This document shows, one piece after another, positions 55,553 through 64,000 of a DNA stretch of 64,000 nucleotides. Under the pieces are notes generated by a model. That model had not been told where the DNA came from. It saw only the letters and a list, made by a program, of their open reading frames with translations, and did not search any database. Numbering within the stretch: position 1 is the first letter of the stretch; each line of letters begins with the position of its first letter. This DNA comes from Parahaliea maris. GTDB taxonomy: Bacteria; Pseudomonadota; Gammaproteobacteria; Pseudomonadales; Halieaceae. Both the position numbers and the translations under genes were made by a program. The stretch spans positions 372,001-436,000 of the forward strand of contig NZ_VRZA01000005.1 in NCBI RefSeq assembly GCF_008064665.1. The letters are read 5' to 3'.

Positions 55553-56131
55553 ATGCTGGCTGACTATTCCATCCTGTTGATCAGCGCCATTCTGGTCAAC
55601 AACTTCGTGCTGGTACAGTTCCTCGGGCTGTGCCCTTTCATGGGCGTATCCAACAAACTGGAAACGGCCATGGGCATGTCGGCCGCCACCACCTTCGTGC
55701 TGACGCTGGCCTCTGTCTGCAGCTACCTGGTGTTCAACTACCTGCTGTCGCCCCTCGGGCTGGAGTACCTGCGTACCATCTCCTTCATCCTGGTCATCGC
55801 GGTCGTGGTGCAATTTACCGAGATGGTGGTACGCAAGAGCAGCCCGTTGCTGCACCGGGTACTCGGCGTCTACCTGCCGCTGATCACCACCAATTGCGCG
55901 GTACTCGGGGTGGCCCTGCTCAACATCAACAAGGAACACAACTTCCTTCAGTCCCTGTTTTATGGCTTCGGCGCTGCCGTGGGTTTCTCGCTGGTGCTGG
56001 TGCTGTTCGCCGCCATGCGTGAACGCCTGGCCGTGGCCGATGTTCCGGAGCCCTTCAAGGGGGCCGCTATCGGTATGGTCACCGCCGGGCTGATGTCACT
56101 GGCCTTTATGGGTTTTGCCGGACTGGTCTGA
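55553..56131 (+). CDS. rsxA: Electron transport complex subunit RsxA/RnfA
   Basis: A 192-residue inner-membrane subunit with six helices, part of the Rsx/Rnf complex that couples NADH/ferredoxin electron transfer to ion translocation, or keeps SoxR reduced. The paired family signatures [18 protein letters not shown] (about 20-37) and [10 protein letters not shown] (about 105) are present. Each Cys sits in mid-membrane, where Rnf complexes hold an iron-sulfur cluster shared between RnfA and RnfE. It is the first gene of rsxABCDGE. Confidence 0.97.
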   Translation: MLADYSILLISAILVNNFVLVQFLGLCPFMGVSNKLETAMGMSAATTFVLTLASVCSYLVFNYLLSPLGLEYLRTISFILVIAVVVQFTEMVVRKSSPLLHRVLGVYLPLITTNCAVLGVALLNINKEHNFLQSLFYGFGAAVGFSLVLVLFAAMRERLAVADVPEPFKGAAIGMVTAGLMSLAFMGFAGLV

Positions 56132-56136
56132 GCGCG

Positions 56137-56778
56137 ATGTTTGAGCTGATTGCACAATACCCGCTGCTGGCCGCCCTGTTTGCCCTGGTGGGCCTCGGCG
56201 CAATCTTCGGCGCCCTGCTGGGTTTTGCGGCCGTGCGCTTCAAAACCGAAGGCGACCCCATCGCCGACCAGATCAACGCCATCCTGCCCCAGACCCAGTG
56301 CGGCCAGTGCGGCCATCCCGGCTGTCGCCCCTATGCCGAAGCCATCGCCGAGGGGGAAGCCATCAACAAGTGCCCACCCGGCGGTGAGGCCACTATCCAG
56401 GCCCTGGCGGACCTGCTGGATGTGGAAGCCATCCCGCTGGACGAAGAGCACGGCGAGGAGAAGGTCAAATCCATTGCCTATATCCGCGAAGACGAGTGTA
56501 TCGGCTGCACCAAGTGCATCCAGGCCTGTCCTGTGGATGCCATTCTCGGCGCCGCCAAACAGATGCACACGGTCATCGCCAGCGAGTGCACCGGCTGTGA
56601 CCTCTGTGTGGAGCCCTGCCCGGTGGACTGCATTGACATGATTCCCCAGGAGGAGACACTGCAAACCTGGCACTGGAAGCTGCCCGAACTGGGCCGGGCC
56701 AACGTCGACATCATCGCCACTGACAGCCTGGCCTTAACGGCGGAAACACCGGCACAGGACAGCGATCGCGCCGCATGA
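56137..56778 (+). CDS. rsxB: Electron transport complex subunit RsxB/RnfB
   Basis: A 213-residue ferredoxin-like subunit with one N-terminal membrane helix (about 7-27). A 4Fe-4S domain has CGQCGHPGC and a later CPPGG. Two further ferredoxin clusters follow ([12 protein letters not shown] near residue 126 and [12 protein letters not shown] near 156). It passes electrons between the RsxC module and the membrane part. It starts 5 bp after rsxA and overlaps rsxC by 4 bp. Confidence 0.97.
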   Translation: MFELIAQYPLLAALFALVGLGAIFGALLGFAAVRFKTEGDPIADQINAILPQTQCGQCGHPGCRPYAEAIAEGEAINKCPPGGEATIQALADLLDVEAIPLDEEHGEEKVKSIAYIREDECIGCTKCIQACPVDAILGAAKQMHTVIASECTGCDLCVEPCPVDCIDMIPQEETLQTWHWKLPELGRANVDIIATDSLALTAETPAQDSDRAA

Positions 56779-58820
56779 GGAAAATTTTCGATTTTCACGG
56801 CGGCATTCACCCGCCGGAGAACAAGCACCAGTCGCTGGGCGAACCCATCCGGGATGCCGGCATCCCTCCCCAACTGGTGATTCCCCTGTCACAGCATATC
56901 GGCGCGCCCTCCACCCCCATCGTGGCGGTGGGAGACCGGGTGCTGAAAGGCCAGGTCATCGCCGACGCCAATGGTTTTGTCAGCGTGTCGCAGCACGCCC
57001 CGAGTTCCGGCACTGTGGCCGCCATCGAGGAACGGGCGATCCCCCACCCCTCGGGTTTTTATGCCCCCTGTATCGTGATCGACTGTGACGGCCAGGATGA
57101 ATGGCTGCCCCACCGCGGGGTGGAGAACTTCGAGGGTGAAAGCCCGGGAGACTTGCTGGAACTGATTCGCGAGGCCGGCATCGCCGGGATGGGCGGCGCG
57201 GGATTTCCCTCCGCGGTCAAACTGCGGGAGAAGCCCGGCGCCACTGTCGACACCCTGATCATCAACGGCACCGAGTGCGAGCCCTACATCACGGCCGATG
57301 ACGCCCTCATGCGCGAACGGGCGGCAGACATCGTGGCAGGGGCGGATATCCTGCGCCACATTGTGGGTCCGCAGGCAACCCTGATCGGCGTTGAAGACAA
57401 CAAGCCGGAGGGTATCCTGGCGCTGCAGGCTGCAGCCGAGGGTACCGGCATCGAGATCGTGGTGTTTCCCACCAAGTACCCCTCCGGGGGCGAGAAACAA
57501 CTGATCGAGATACTCACCGGCCGCCAGGTGCCCAGCGGTGGCCTGCCCGCCGACGTGGGGATCGTGTGCCAGAACGTCGGCACCGCCGTGGCGGTGTACG
57601 AAGCTGTCGTTCTCGGCAAACCGCTGATTTCCCGGGTGACCACCGTTACCGGTGAGGCCGTTGCCCGGGCCGGTAACTTCCAGGTCCTGCTCGGTACGCC
57701 CATGCAATACCTGCTCGACCTCGCCGGCTTCGAGCCGGGCCGCAACCAGCGCCTGATCATGGGGGGCCCCATGATGGGCTTCACCCTGACGGACACCGCG
57801 GTCCCGGTGGTGAAGACCAGCAACTGCCTGCTGGCCCCGAGCCCGGCTGAATTGCCTGCGCCGCCACCCGCCCAAGCCTGCATTCGCTGCGGCCTGTGTG
57901 CCGAAGCCTGCCCCGCCAGCCTGCTGCCGCAGCAACTGTTCTGGTTCGCCCGCGGCAAGGAGTACGAAAAGCTCGAGCAGCACAACCTGTTCGACTGCAT
58001 CGAGTGCGGCGCCTGCTCCTGGGCCTGCCCCAGCAATATCCCCCTGGTGCAGTATTACCGGGCCTCCAAGGCGGAGATCCTGCAACAGCGTCGGGATCAT
58101 GAGAAGTCCGAGCAATCACGGATCCGCTTTGAAGCTCGCCAGGAGCGCCTGGCCCGGGAAGAGGCCGAGAAAGAAGCCAAGCGCGCCGCGCGCAAGAAAG
58201 CCGCCGAGCAACGCGCCCAGCAAGCGGCCGCCGCCGATGCCTCTGAAGCGGAGGTCGATCCGATCCAGGCAGCCATCGAGCGAGCCAAAGCGAAGAAGGC
58301 CGCCCAGCAGCAGGCTGCGGGCAGCGAAAACGAACAGGAGAAGCTGGAAAAGGCCGTAACCAGCGTCCGCAAACGGCTGGACACCGCCACCGGCAAGCTG
58401 GAACAGGCGAAGGCCGAGGGCTCCGACCTGGTGGACGCCCTGCAAACCGGTGTGGACAAGACACGCACCAAGCTCGAGGCAGCCGAGAAAGCCCTGGCCG
58501 ACTATCTGGCGCAAGCTGGCAAGGCTCCGTCAGCCGAAGAAACACCCGCTACGCCTCCTACCATGAGCGCGGCAGAAGCGGCCATCGAAAAAGCCAAGGC
58601 AGCGCGCGCCGCCGAGGCGGAACTGAGCCCCGAGGAGAAAGCACGCAAACAACTGGAGAGTCTGCGGACCCGCCTGGCAAAGTCGGAAAAACGCTTGCAG
58701 GAGGGCCGCGAAGCGGGCGAAGAGGACAAGATTGTGAATGCCCTGGAAGCGACGGTAGAGCGCCTGAAGGAAAAGGTCAGCGCCCTTGAATCCGAGCTGA
58801 GCGAGGCGGAGAACGGCTGA
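56775..58820 (+). CDS. rsxC: Electron transport complex subunit RsxC/RnfC with long coiled C-terminal tail
   Basis: A 681-residue peripheral NADH/FMN-binding subunit. The core (residues 1-440) has the Gly-rich nucleotide region ([12 protein letters not shown] near residue 137) and two 4Fe-4S motifs, [12 protein letters not shown] near residue 368 and [12 protein letters not shown] near residue 407. From about residue 440 to the end it is an Ala/Lys/Glu-rich coiled-coil with no hydrophobic stretch. Such tails are common but variable in RsxC. The last base of its stop is the first base of rsxD (TGATG). Confidence 0.97.
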   Translation: MRKIFDFHGGIHPPENKHQSLGEPIRDAGIPPQLVIPLSQHIGAPSTPIVAVGDRVLKGQVIADANGFVSVSQHAPSSGTVAAIEERAIPHPSGFYAPCIVIDCDGQDEWLPHRGVENFEGESPGDLLELIREAGIAGMGGAGFPSAVKLREKPGATVDTLIINGTECEPYITADDALMRERAADIVAGADILRHIVGPQATLIGVEDNKPEGILALQAAAEGTGIEIVVFPTKYPSGGEKQLIEILTGRQVPSGGLPADVGIVCQNVGTAVAVYEAVVLGKPLISRVTTVTGEAVARAGNFQVLLGTPMQYLLDLAGFEPGRNQRLIMGGPMMGFTLTDTAVPVVKTSNCLLAPSPAELPAPPPAQACIRCGLCAEACPASLLPQQLFWFARGKEYEKLEQHNLFDCIECGACSWACPSNIPLVQYYRASKAEILQQRRDHEKSEQSRIRFEARQERLAREEAEKEAKRAARKKAAEQRAQQAAAADASEAEVDPIQAAIERAKAKKAAQQQAAGSENEQEKLEKAVTSVRKRLDTATGKLEQAKAEGSDLVDALQTGVDKTRTKLEAAEKALADYLAQAGKAPSAEETPATPPTMSAAEAAIEKAKAARAAEAELSPEEKARKQLESLRTRLAKSEKRLQEGREAGEEDKIVNALEATVERLKEKVSALESELSEAENG

Positions 58821-59857
58821 TGGCATTGCTGCGCGTCACATCCCCACACGCCCACGGCCCCATGAGCACCCCCAGGGTCATGCAGCAGGTGTTGCTGGCC
58901 ACGCTGCCCGGGATTGCGGTATTAACCCACTTTTTTGGCTTCGGCACCCTGGTCAACATTGTCTGGGGCGGCCTGCTGGCTGTGGCCTTTGAAGCCCTGG
59001 CCCTGAAGCTGCGGGGTCGCGAGCTGGGCATCTACCTGCGGGACTGCAGTGCGCTGGTCACGGCGGTGCTGCTGGGCATCGCCATGCCGCCTTATTCCCC
59101 CTGGTGGCTGATCGGCGTGGGGATGGCCTCCGCCATCCTGCTGGCCAAGCACCTCTACGGCGGCCTCGGCTACAACCCCTTCAATCCGGCCATGGTCGGT
59201 TACGTGGTATTGCTGATTTCCTTCCCGGTCCAGATGACCAGCTGGGAAGCGCCCCGCGGTATCGGCGAGGTCCCCGGACTGCTCGACGCCCTGCGGGCCT
59301 GTTTCACCCCGGGAGCCTTCGATGGTGTCACCGCCGCCACCCCCCTGGACGTGCTGAAGCAGAACAACAGCCTGCTGGTCGACAACCTGTGGGCTTCACA
59401 GCCCGTCTTCGGCCGCTGGGGTGGTCTGGGCTGGGAGTGGGCCAATATCGCCTTCCTCGCTGGCGGCGCCTGGCTGTTGTACCGCCGTATTTTCACCTGG
59501 CATGCCCCCCTTGCCTTTCTCGCGGTACTGGCACTGATGGCAGCCCTGTTTTACGACGGCGGCAGCTCCGCCAGCGGAGGCTCGCCCCTGTTCCACCTGC
59601 TGAGCGGGGCCACCATGTTCGGTGCCTTCTTCATTGTGACCGACCCGGTGACATCGGCGGTCTCGGTAAGGGGAAGGCTGGTGTACGGGGCCCTGGCCGG
59701 CCTGCTGGTCTACCTGATCCGGGTGTGGGGCAATTACCCGGACGCCGTGGCCTTTGCCGTGCTGATCATGAACTTCGCCGCACCCTTTATCGACCACTAC
59801 ACCCAGCCGCGCACCTACGGCCACCGGAAACCACAGCGCAGCGGGGGGGACGAGTGA
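58820..59857 (+). CDS. rsxD: Electron transport complex subunit RsxD/RnfD
   Basis: A 345-residue inner-membrane subunit with about nine helices. The covalent FMN site follows the ApbE-type pattern Dxxx(A/S)AT: DGVTAATPLD at residues 168-177, with Thr174 as the expected flavin-phosphate acceptor. The late signature SGATMFGAFFIVTDPVTS is present. Ends overlap by one base with both neighbours. The flavin transferase apbE that would modify it is not in this window. Confidence 0.97.
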   Translation: MALLRVTSPHAHGPMSTPRVMQQVLLATLPGIAVLTHFFGFGTLVNIVWGGLLAVAFEALALKLRGRELGIYLRDCSALVTAVLLGIAMPPYSPWWLIGVGMASAILLAKHLYGGLGYNPFNPAMVGYVVLLISFPVQMTSWEAPRGIGEVPGLLDALRACFTPGAFDGVTAATPLDVLKQNNSLLVDNLWASQPVFGRWGGLGWEWANIAFLAGGAWLLYRRIFTWHAPLAFLAVLALMAALFYDGGSSASGGSPLFHLLSGATMFGAFFIVTDPVTSAVSVRGRLVYGALAGLLVYLIRVWGNYPDAVAFAVLIMNFAAPFIDHYTQPRTYGHRKPQRSGGDE

Positions 59858-60516
59858 TGCTGGGCCAGTCCATCAGCCGCAACAGCCTGCTACTGGGTGT
59901 ATTTGCCGTCATCACCACCCTGCTGATTGCAGGTACCTACCTGCTCACCCGCGACCGCATCGCCGCGGCCCAGCGCCAGGCCGAGGAGAAAGCCCTGCTG
60001 GAGATCGTTCCCGACGAGCGCCACGACAACAACATGCTGGATGACACGCTGGCGATTCCCCCGGGAGAACTCGGACTCAAGCAGCCCCGCTCTGCCTATA
60101 TTGCGCGCCGGGGCCGACAAGCCGCCGCCGTGATTCTGCCGGTGACTGCACCGGACGGTTACTCCGGTGCCATCGACCTCATCGTTGGGGTCAATCGCGA
60201 CGGCACGGTAGCCGGTGTACGGGTACTCAATCACCGGGAGACCCCGGGGCTGGGCGACAAGGTGGACCTGAATAAATCCGACTGGGTGCTGGGATTTGAC
60301 GGCCGCTCCCTGGATGACCCGTCCGTGGAGCGATGGGCCGTCAAAAAAGACGGTGGCGCCTTCGACCAGTTCACCGGTGCTACCATTACTCCAAGGGCCG
60401 TGGTAACGGCAACCAGAGGGGCACTGGAATATGCGCGCACGCGGCACGGCGAACTGTTCGCCGACGGCCCCGACACAGCAACCCAACCCGCCCCGGCGGA
60501 CAGTGGAGCACACTGA
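59857..60516 (+). CDS. rsxG: Electron transport complex subunit RsxG/RnfG
   Basis: A 219-residue subunit with one N-terminal membrane helix (about 10-30) and a periplasmic FMN-binding domain. The flavinylation motif DQFTGAT places the acceptor at Thr176. Also visible is the family turn [12 protein letters not shown] near residue 125. The start at 59857 shares a base with the rsxD stop, and the stop shares a base with the rsxE start. Confidence 0.96.
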   Translation: MLGQSISRNSLLLGVFAVITTLLIAGTYLLTRDRIAAAQRQAEEKALLEIVPDERHDNNMLDDTLAIPPGELGLKQPRSAYIARRGRQAAAVILPVTAPDGYSGAIDLIVGVNRDGTVAGVRVLNHRETPGLGDKVDLNKSDWVLGFDGRSLDDPSVERWAVKKDGGAFDQFTGATITPRAVVTATRGALEYARTRHGELFADGPDTATQPAPADSGAH

Positions 60517-61229
60517 TGGCGGCAGCAGACTACCGCGAACTTTCCCTTAACGGCTTGTGGAAGAACAACCCGGCCATCGTCCAGCTGTTGGGCCTCTGCC
60601 CACTACTGGCCGTCACGGGCAGCGTGGTCAATGCCCTCGGCCTGGCGGCGGCTACCACCCTGGTTCTGCTGTGTTCCAATACCGCGGTTTCGCTGATTCG
60701 CAATGTCGTCTCCGATGCCGTTCGACTGCCGGTCTTCGTGATGATCATTGCTGCGGCGGTGACCTGTATCGAACTCCTGATGCAGGCCTTCACCTACGAG
60801 TTGTACCAGATTCTCGGCATCTTCCTGCCGCTGATCACCACCAACTGCGTCATCCTCGGCCGCGCGGACGCCTACGCCAGCAAGAACCCCCTGCCGCTGG
60901 CCATGTGTGACGGACTGATGATGGGGCTGGGTTTCGGGATCATCTTGGTACTCCTCGGCGCCCTGCGGGAGCTGCTGGGTACCGGCGCCCTGTTCGCCAA
61001 CATGGACCTGCTGTTCGGTCCGGCTGCGGCTGACTGGAAAGTGGTACTGGTGGAGGACTACCAGGCCTTCCTGCTGGCCATCCTGCCCCCTGGCGCATTT
61101 ATTTTCACCGGCCTGCTGATTGCAGGCAAAAACCTGATCGACCGCCAGATCAAGCGCCGCCAGGACGCGCGCAAGGCGCAACCGGTCAAGGGTGCCAAGC
61201 GGGTGCGGGTGACCGGTACGATTTCCTGA
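60516..61229 (+). CDS. rsxE: Electron transport complex subunit RsxE/RnfE
   Basis: A 237-residue inner-membrane subunit with six helices, homologous to and inverted relative to RsxA. The matching signatures are [18 protein letters not shown] (about 19-36) and [20 protein letters not shown] near residue 107, with the mid-membrane Cys pair. It is the last gene of the operon; nth, which often follows in enterobacteria, is absent here. Confidence 0.97.
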   Translation: MAAADYRELSLNGLWKNNPAIVQLLGLCPLLAVTGSVVNALGLAAATTLVLLCSNTAVSLIRNVVSDAVRLPVFVMIIAAAVTCIELLMQAFTYELYQILGIFLPLITTNCVILGRADAYASKNPLPLAMCDGLMMGLGFGIILVLLGALRELLGTGALFANMDLLFGPAAADWKVVLVEDYQAFLLAILPPGAFIFTGLLIAGKNLIDRQIKRRQDARKAQPVKGAKRVRVTGTIS

Positions 61230-61244
61230 CGGGGCGCTACCGCC

Positions 61245-61646
61245 CTACGAGGCGTTGAGTACGTTGAGGGTATCCAGTATTTCATCGACCGCAGGATCAT
61301 CCATGCCCCGGTTTTCCTCGTCACAGCTGTAGGTGACAAACAGGAGCATCGCGCCCGCGTAGAGGTACCACTCCCTGATCGCCGCACTGTCCTCGACAAA
61401 GTCCGTGCTCACACCGGCGAAGTCGCCGCACTGTACCTTGCGCCATTGCAGCGGGCCGGGCGTTTCAGACCCGGCAATTTGCAATACTTCGGTAGCATCG
61501 AACACGCCACCTTCCTTGTGCAAGGTGCTCATTTCGATGCAGCCAACGTCGTCGAGGTCACCCACCAGGATGGTGTCTTCCTCTGCTTCTGCCCACCACT
61601 CCGGTGGTACCAGCATGCTCCACCATTCGGTCTCAAGCACGTTCAC
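61245..61646 (-). CDS. Conserved-looking small acidic protein of unknown function
   Basis: A 133-residue acidic protein I do not recognise. It has no signal peptide or membrane helix. It is rich in Trp early on (two WW pairs within the first 20 residues) and has two isolated Cys near residues 36 and 73. GTG 61646 has AGGAG 6 nt upstream and overlaps the rimI end by 14 bp, so it is likely the last gene of the holD-rimI unit. Confidence 0.6.
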   Translation of the reverse strand: MNVLETEWWSMLVPPEWWAEAEEDTILVGDLDDVGCIEMSTLHKEGGVFDATEVLQIAGSETPGPLQWRKVQCGDFAGVSTDFVEDSAAIREWYLYAGAMLLFVTYSCDEENRGMDDPAVDEILDTLNVLNAS

Positions 61647-62103
61647 GTTCTGCTCCTGATTCAAGTGACATCAGTACCGCATCCTCGCGGCCCCCTGCAC
61701 ACGGGTAATAATTGGGGCGTCGCCCATCCTCGCCAAACCCCAGCCGGCGATACAACGCGAGGGCCGGGGCATTCGAGGCGCGCACCTCCAGCAGGCAGCG
61801 CTGCGCCTCTTTGCCGGCTTCGGCGATAGCCCTCCGCAAGAGACTACTCGCGAGCCCCTGGCGCTGTGCGCCGGGGGCCACAGCGACGTTGTGCACACTG
61901 AGTTCACCCACCACGCACTGACAAACCACAAAGCCCGACACCACCCCCGCGATGTCCGCTACCAGGGTGTAGTCACGCCCCTCCTCGCCCACTACGGCCT
62001 CAAGAAATTGTGCCGTAGTCCAGGGAGAGGGAGAAACCGCTGCGTCGATGTCAGCCATGGCAGGCACATCCGCCGGCACTGCTCGGCGCAATTGCACAGT
62101 CAC
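61633..62103 (-). CDS. rimI: Ribosomal protein S18-alanine N-acetyltransferase
   Basis: A 156-residue GNAT enzyme acetylating the N-terminal Ala of ribosomal protein S18. The acetyl-CoA loop is QRQGLASSLL (consensus Q/RxxGxG/A), followed by LEVRASNAPALALYRRLGF and the RimI-typical RRPNYYPCAGGREDAVLM. GTG 62103 is chosen because it overlaps the holD stop as GTGA and gives the normal RimI length; an ATG 39 bp upstream lacks a ribosome site. Confidence 0.92.
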   Translation of the reverse strand: MTVQLRRAVPADVPAMADIDAAVSPSPWTTAQFLEAVVGEEGRDYTLVADIAGVVSGFVVCQCVVGELSVHNVAVAPGAQRQGLASSLLRRAIAEAGKEAQRCLLEVRASNAPALALYRRLGFGEDGRRPNYYPCAGGREDAVLMSLESGAERERA

Positions 62104-62840
62104 GCCGTTCTGGTGCTCCGCAACGGGCGGATTGCTTCCCATACGGCCCGTTTTTGCTGTGGGTCCGCGAGCATGTCAGCTGTGCTGGCCGGTGCGGTAA
62201 CACACGGGGTATCGACACCAGACGCACGGGTAAAGCGGTCACCAAAATGGCGAGCCGCGGCTTCACCGAGCACCACGATGGCCCGGCAGCCCTGCTGCTC
62301 CATCTGGCGCGCCAGAAAGCTGTGCAGGGCGGCTCTGGCTGCCTCCTCGCCCAGGTCGAGCTGGCGATTGTTGTGGGGAGGCCAGTCAAACTGCGACACC
62401 TGTACCGCGTTAACGGCACCTAATGCCTGCGCCATCCCCCGGATCAGGCGGACCTGATCCTTTCCCAACACCTCATTGGGCAACGCTTCCAGCCATAAAA
62501 AAGGCCCGGCGACCACGGCACAGAGGGTGAAGTGCGCGACAGGTCCCGGCGAGCGCGACGCCGGAAGGGGCACCTCGGGTGAAGGCGGTTCGACGTTGCC
62601 CTGGCGCCGGGACACGGGACGTTCCAGCACCGGGGGGATTGCCGGCGGCGAGCCGCCGGGAGCCGTGAGCGGCTGCGGCGGCATAGTCGACCCGACAACA
62701 GGCCCGGTTGACTGCGGCTGCCACTGCTGTCTTCGCCCCGGCGCTGCTCCGGGCAAATCCTGCCGGGAGACGTAACAACTGACGCCGAGCGCCTCGAGAT
62801 AGGCGTGCTGACGAAGAGTCTGGAGACGGGTTGAGGGCAT
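62100..62840 (-). CDS. holD: DNA polymerase III psi subunit (HolD)-like protein
   Basis: A 246-residue protein upstream of and overlapping rimI, the position of holD in many gammaproteobacteria. The opening (RQHAYLEALGVSCYVSR) resembles the psi N terminus that contacts the chi subunit, and the ending DPQQKRAVWEAIRPL resembles the E. coli HolD end. The central part has the glycosylase-like psi fold pattern (AIVVLGEAAARH). It is much longer than E. coli HolD (137 aa) because of a Pro/Gly-rich insert at about residues 30-98. The assignment leans on synteny. Confidence 0.7.
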   Translation of the reverse strand: MPSTRLQTLRQHAYLEALGVSCYVSRQDLPGAAPGRRQQWQPQSTGPVVGSTMPPQPLTAPGGSPPAIPPVLERPVSRRQGNVEPPSPEVPLPASRSPGPVAHFTLCAVVAGPFLWLEALPNEVLGKDQVRLIRGMAQALGAVNAVQVSQFDWPPHNNRQLDLGEEAARAALHSFLARQMEQQGCRAIVVLGEAAARHFGDRFTRASGVDTPCVTAPASTADMLADPQQKRAVWEAIRPLRSTRTA

Positions 62841-62903
62841 GGTGGACAGGTGGGTTGGCCAGGGTAGTGAAAGGGCCCAGTCTATCAGGTTTTGGGGTTG
62901 ACC

Positions 62904-63749
62904 CTACAGCAGGCGCCAGCCATGACGGCGGAAGAATATCAGCGCCGAACGGCCAAACATACGGATATGCCGCCAGCCTTTGCTGGCCGCGTAGCCTCCG
63001 TGGTGGACGATATGCATCGCCGGGACAAACACCACCCGGCCGCTAGCGGCCAGGCGGATTGAGAGATCAAAATCCTCGAAGTACATGAAGAAGGCCTCGT
63101 CGAACCCCCCTACCGACTGCAGCGCCGCAGTCCGCGCCAGCATGCAACATCCGCTGACCAGCGGCACTTCCACCGGATCCGTCGCGGCCGCCAGTTCGCG
63201 CATCTCGTAATGCGCCAGGCGCTTGTCCAGCATCCGCTGGATCCAGCGCTGGCCGCTGGCCCGCGCCAGCAATAGCAGTACCGAGGGGTAACGCTTGCAC
63301 AGGAACTCGACCTCTCCGCTGCCGCCCCTGGCAGCGGGTGCCACCAGGACCGTGTCGGGATTGTCAGCGAGCCAATGAAGGGCCTGCGCCAGCGCATCAG
63401 CGGCCAGCTCCACGTCGGGATTCAATATGAGGTGCAGGTCACTCTTCGCCAACCGCAGGACCCGATTGTGCCCGCCGCCGAAACCGAGGTTTTCCTCCTG
63501 GGGTTGCCACCTGCAGACCAGCCCGTCGCTGTCCCGTTCCAGCAGCGGCTGTATCTGGCTGCGGTAGTTTTCCGGTGAGCGGTTATCCACCAGCGTCAGC
63601 ACGACCGGCGCCTGCAGAGCGCCGCACTCCCGGGCCCGGGCAACTGCGAATTCCAGGCTGTCCAGGGTGGCCGACAACAATTGCCGGTCACTCTGGTAGA
63701 CAACCAGGGAGACAGACAGGCTTGGTGCGGGCAGGGACATGGCGCGCAT
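62904..63749 (-). CDS. Family 2 glycosyltransferase (rhamnosyltransferase-like)
   Basis: A 281-residue GT-A fold glycosyltransferase. It shows the nucleotide-binding start VSLVVYQSDRQLL, a VDNRSPE loop, a metal-side LNPDVEL near residue 113 and the acceptor motif FDEAFFMYFEDFDLSIR near residue 223, as in WbbL-type rhamnosyltransferases that build O-antigen or exopolysaccharide. ATG 63749 and ATG 63740 are both possible starts. It has no polysaccharide gene neighbours in view. Confidence 0.88.
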   Translation of the reverse strand: MRAMSLPAPSLSVSLVVYQSDRQLLSATLDSLEFAVARARECGALQAPVVLTLVDNRSPENYRSQIQPLLERDSDGLVCRWQPQEENLGFGGGHNRVLRLAKSDLHLILNPDVELAADALAQALHWLADNPDTVLVAPAARGGSGEVEFLCKRYPSVLLLLARASGQRWIQRMLDKRLAHYEMRELAAATDPVEVPLVSGCCMLARTAALQSVGGFDEAFFMYFEDFDLSIRLAASGRVVFVPAMHIVHHGGYAASKGWRHIRMFGRSALIFFRRHGWRLL

Positions 63750-63849
63750 GGTAGCAGTTCACCCCGGGCAAGTAACGACGATGGCGCCCACAAGTCCCGT
63801 CCCGGCTGTTACTATCTGCGCTGTATTTTCTCCCGGGTGGACTCTTCTC

Positions 63850-64000
63850 ATGGCAGCGACAAGCTCAACAGCGACCGGTTTCCTGCGCAAGTTCGGCCCG
63901 GGGCTGCTGGTGACGGCGGCCTTCATTGGCCCCGGCACGATCACCACTGCCAGCAGTGCCGGAGCCCAGTTTGGGTTTGCCCTGCTCTGGGCCCTGCTAT
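63850..64000 (+). CDS. Nramp-related divalent metal transporter (5' part only)
   Basis: The first 50 codons of a membrane transporter that runs off the right edge. KFGPGLLVTAAFIGPGTI, then SAGAQFGFALLW, aligns with the first helix of Nramp (MntH) proteins. In true metal-transporting Nramps this helix carries the metal-binding DPGN motif; here the equivalent positions read GPGT, so the substrate may differ from Mn/Fe. It diverges from the glycosyltransferase, with 100 bp between starts. Confidence 0.75.
   Translation, partial: MAATSSTATGFLRKFGPGLLVTAAFIGPGTITTASSAGAQFGFALLWALL

Overview
The window is GC-rich, densely coded DNA from a gammaproteobacterium. Evidence for the group is the conserved gene order of several housekeeping blocks: arsC/wrbA-like/DUF2069 next to yihY; purM-purN with DUF2066, an AI-2E/PerM permease and hda; dcd-apbC opposite metG, followed by rsxABCDGE; and holD-rimI. 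The marine-type RND pumps, the IPTL-like surface protein and the amino-acid 2-oxoacid oxidoreductase would fit a marine heterotroph such as a Halieaceae/Cellvibrionales member. That placement is inference, not measured. I see no rRNA, tRNA, CRISPR array, phage or transposase gene.

Layout. 1-11.4 kb: a truncated Rieske oxygenase, then two RND efflux pumps (permease-adaptor and adaptor-permease) on either side of an MscS channel; no outer-membrane channel gene is present. 11.4-16.4 kb: sppA, DUF2069, a WrbA-like flavodoxin and arsC on the minus strand, with yihY and a TlpA-like lipoprotein on plus. 16.4-26.3 kb is bounded by two near-identical inverted copies of a short palindromic (MITE-like) element, with a third diverged relative beside the right copy. 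It holds cysK, a GNAT acetyltransferase, a quinone oxidoreductase, two convergent ATP/ADP-translocase-like MFS proteins, an exported phosphatase-kinase fusion, and a DEAD-box helicase. 26.3-37.8 kb: an exported S9 peptidase, prlC, a large repeat surface protein, an unknown membrane protein, a PTPS-like protein lacking the usual catalytic Cys, an SDR, and a YhhQ-type transporter. 37.8-46 kb: leucine dehydrogenase and indolepyruvate:ferredoxin oxidoreductase opposite an Lrp-type regulator, then a YbdL-type aminotransferase with its omega-amidase, and an OmpA-family protein. 46-53 kb: hda, PerM, DUF2066, purMN, DUF3108, dcd and apbC. 53-64 kb: metG, the Rsx/Rnf electron-transport operon, an unknown small gene, rimI, holD, a glycosyltransferase and the start of an Nramp-related transporter.

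The most unusual part is 19.6-24.4 kb. A protein with a signal peptide joins a PPP-type (Shelph-like) Ser/Thr phosphatase to a domain with the hallmarks of an atypical protein kinase. It is separated by one base from the next gene, an ATP/ADP-translocase-like carrier. A second carrier of the same type, with a CADG (cadherin/dystroglycan-like) domain at its C terminus, converges on it. My hypothesis is an extracytoplasmic reversible phosphorylation system with its own nucleotide supply. The domain calls rest on motifs I can read; the system-level idea is inference.

Other points of interest are a seven-codon leader ORF lying under a perfect inverted repeat ahead of the first RND permease, an orphan minus-strand terminator before cysK that may end a small RNA, and two exact palindromes between the Lrp gene and the operon it probably controls.
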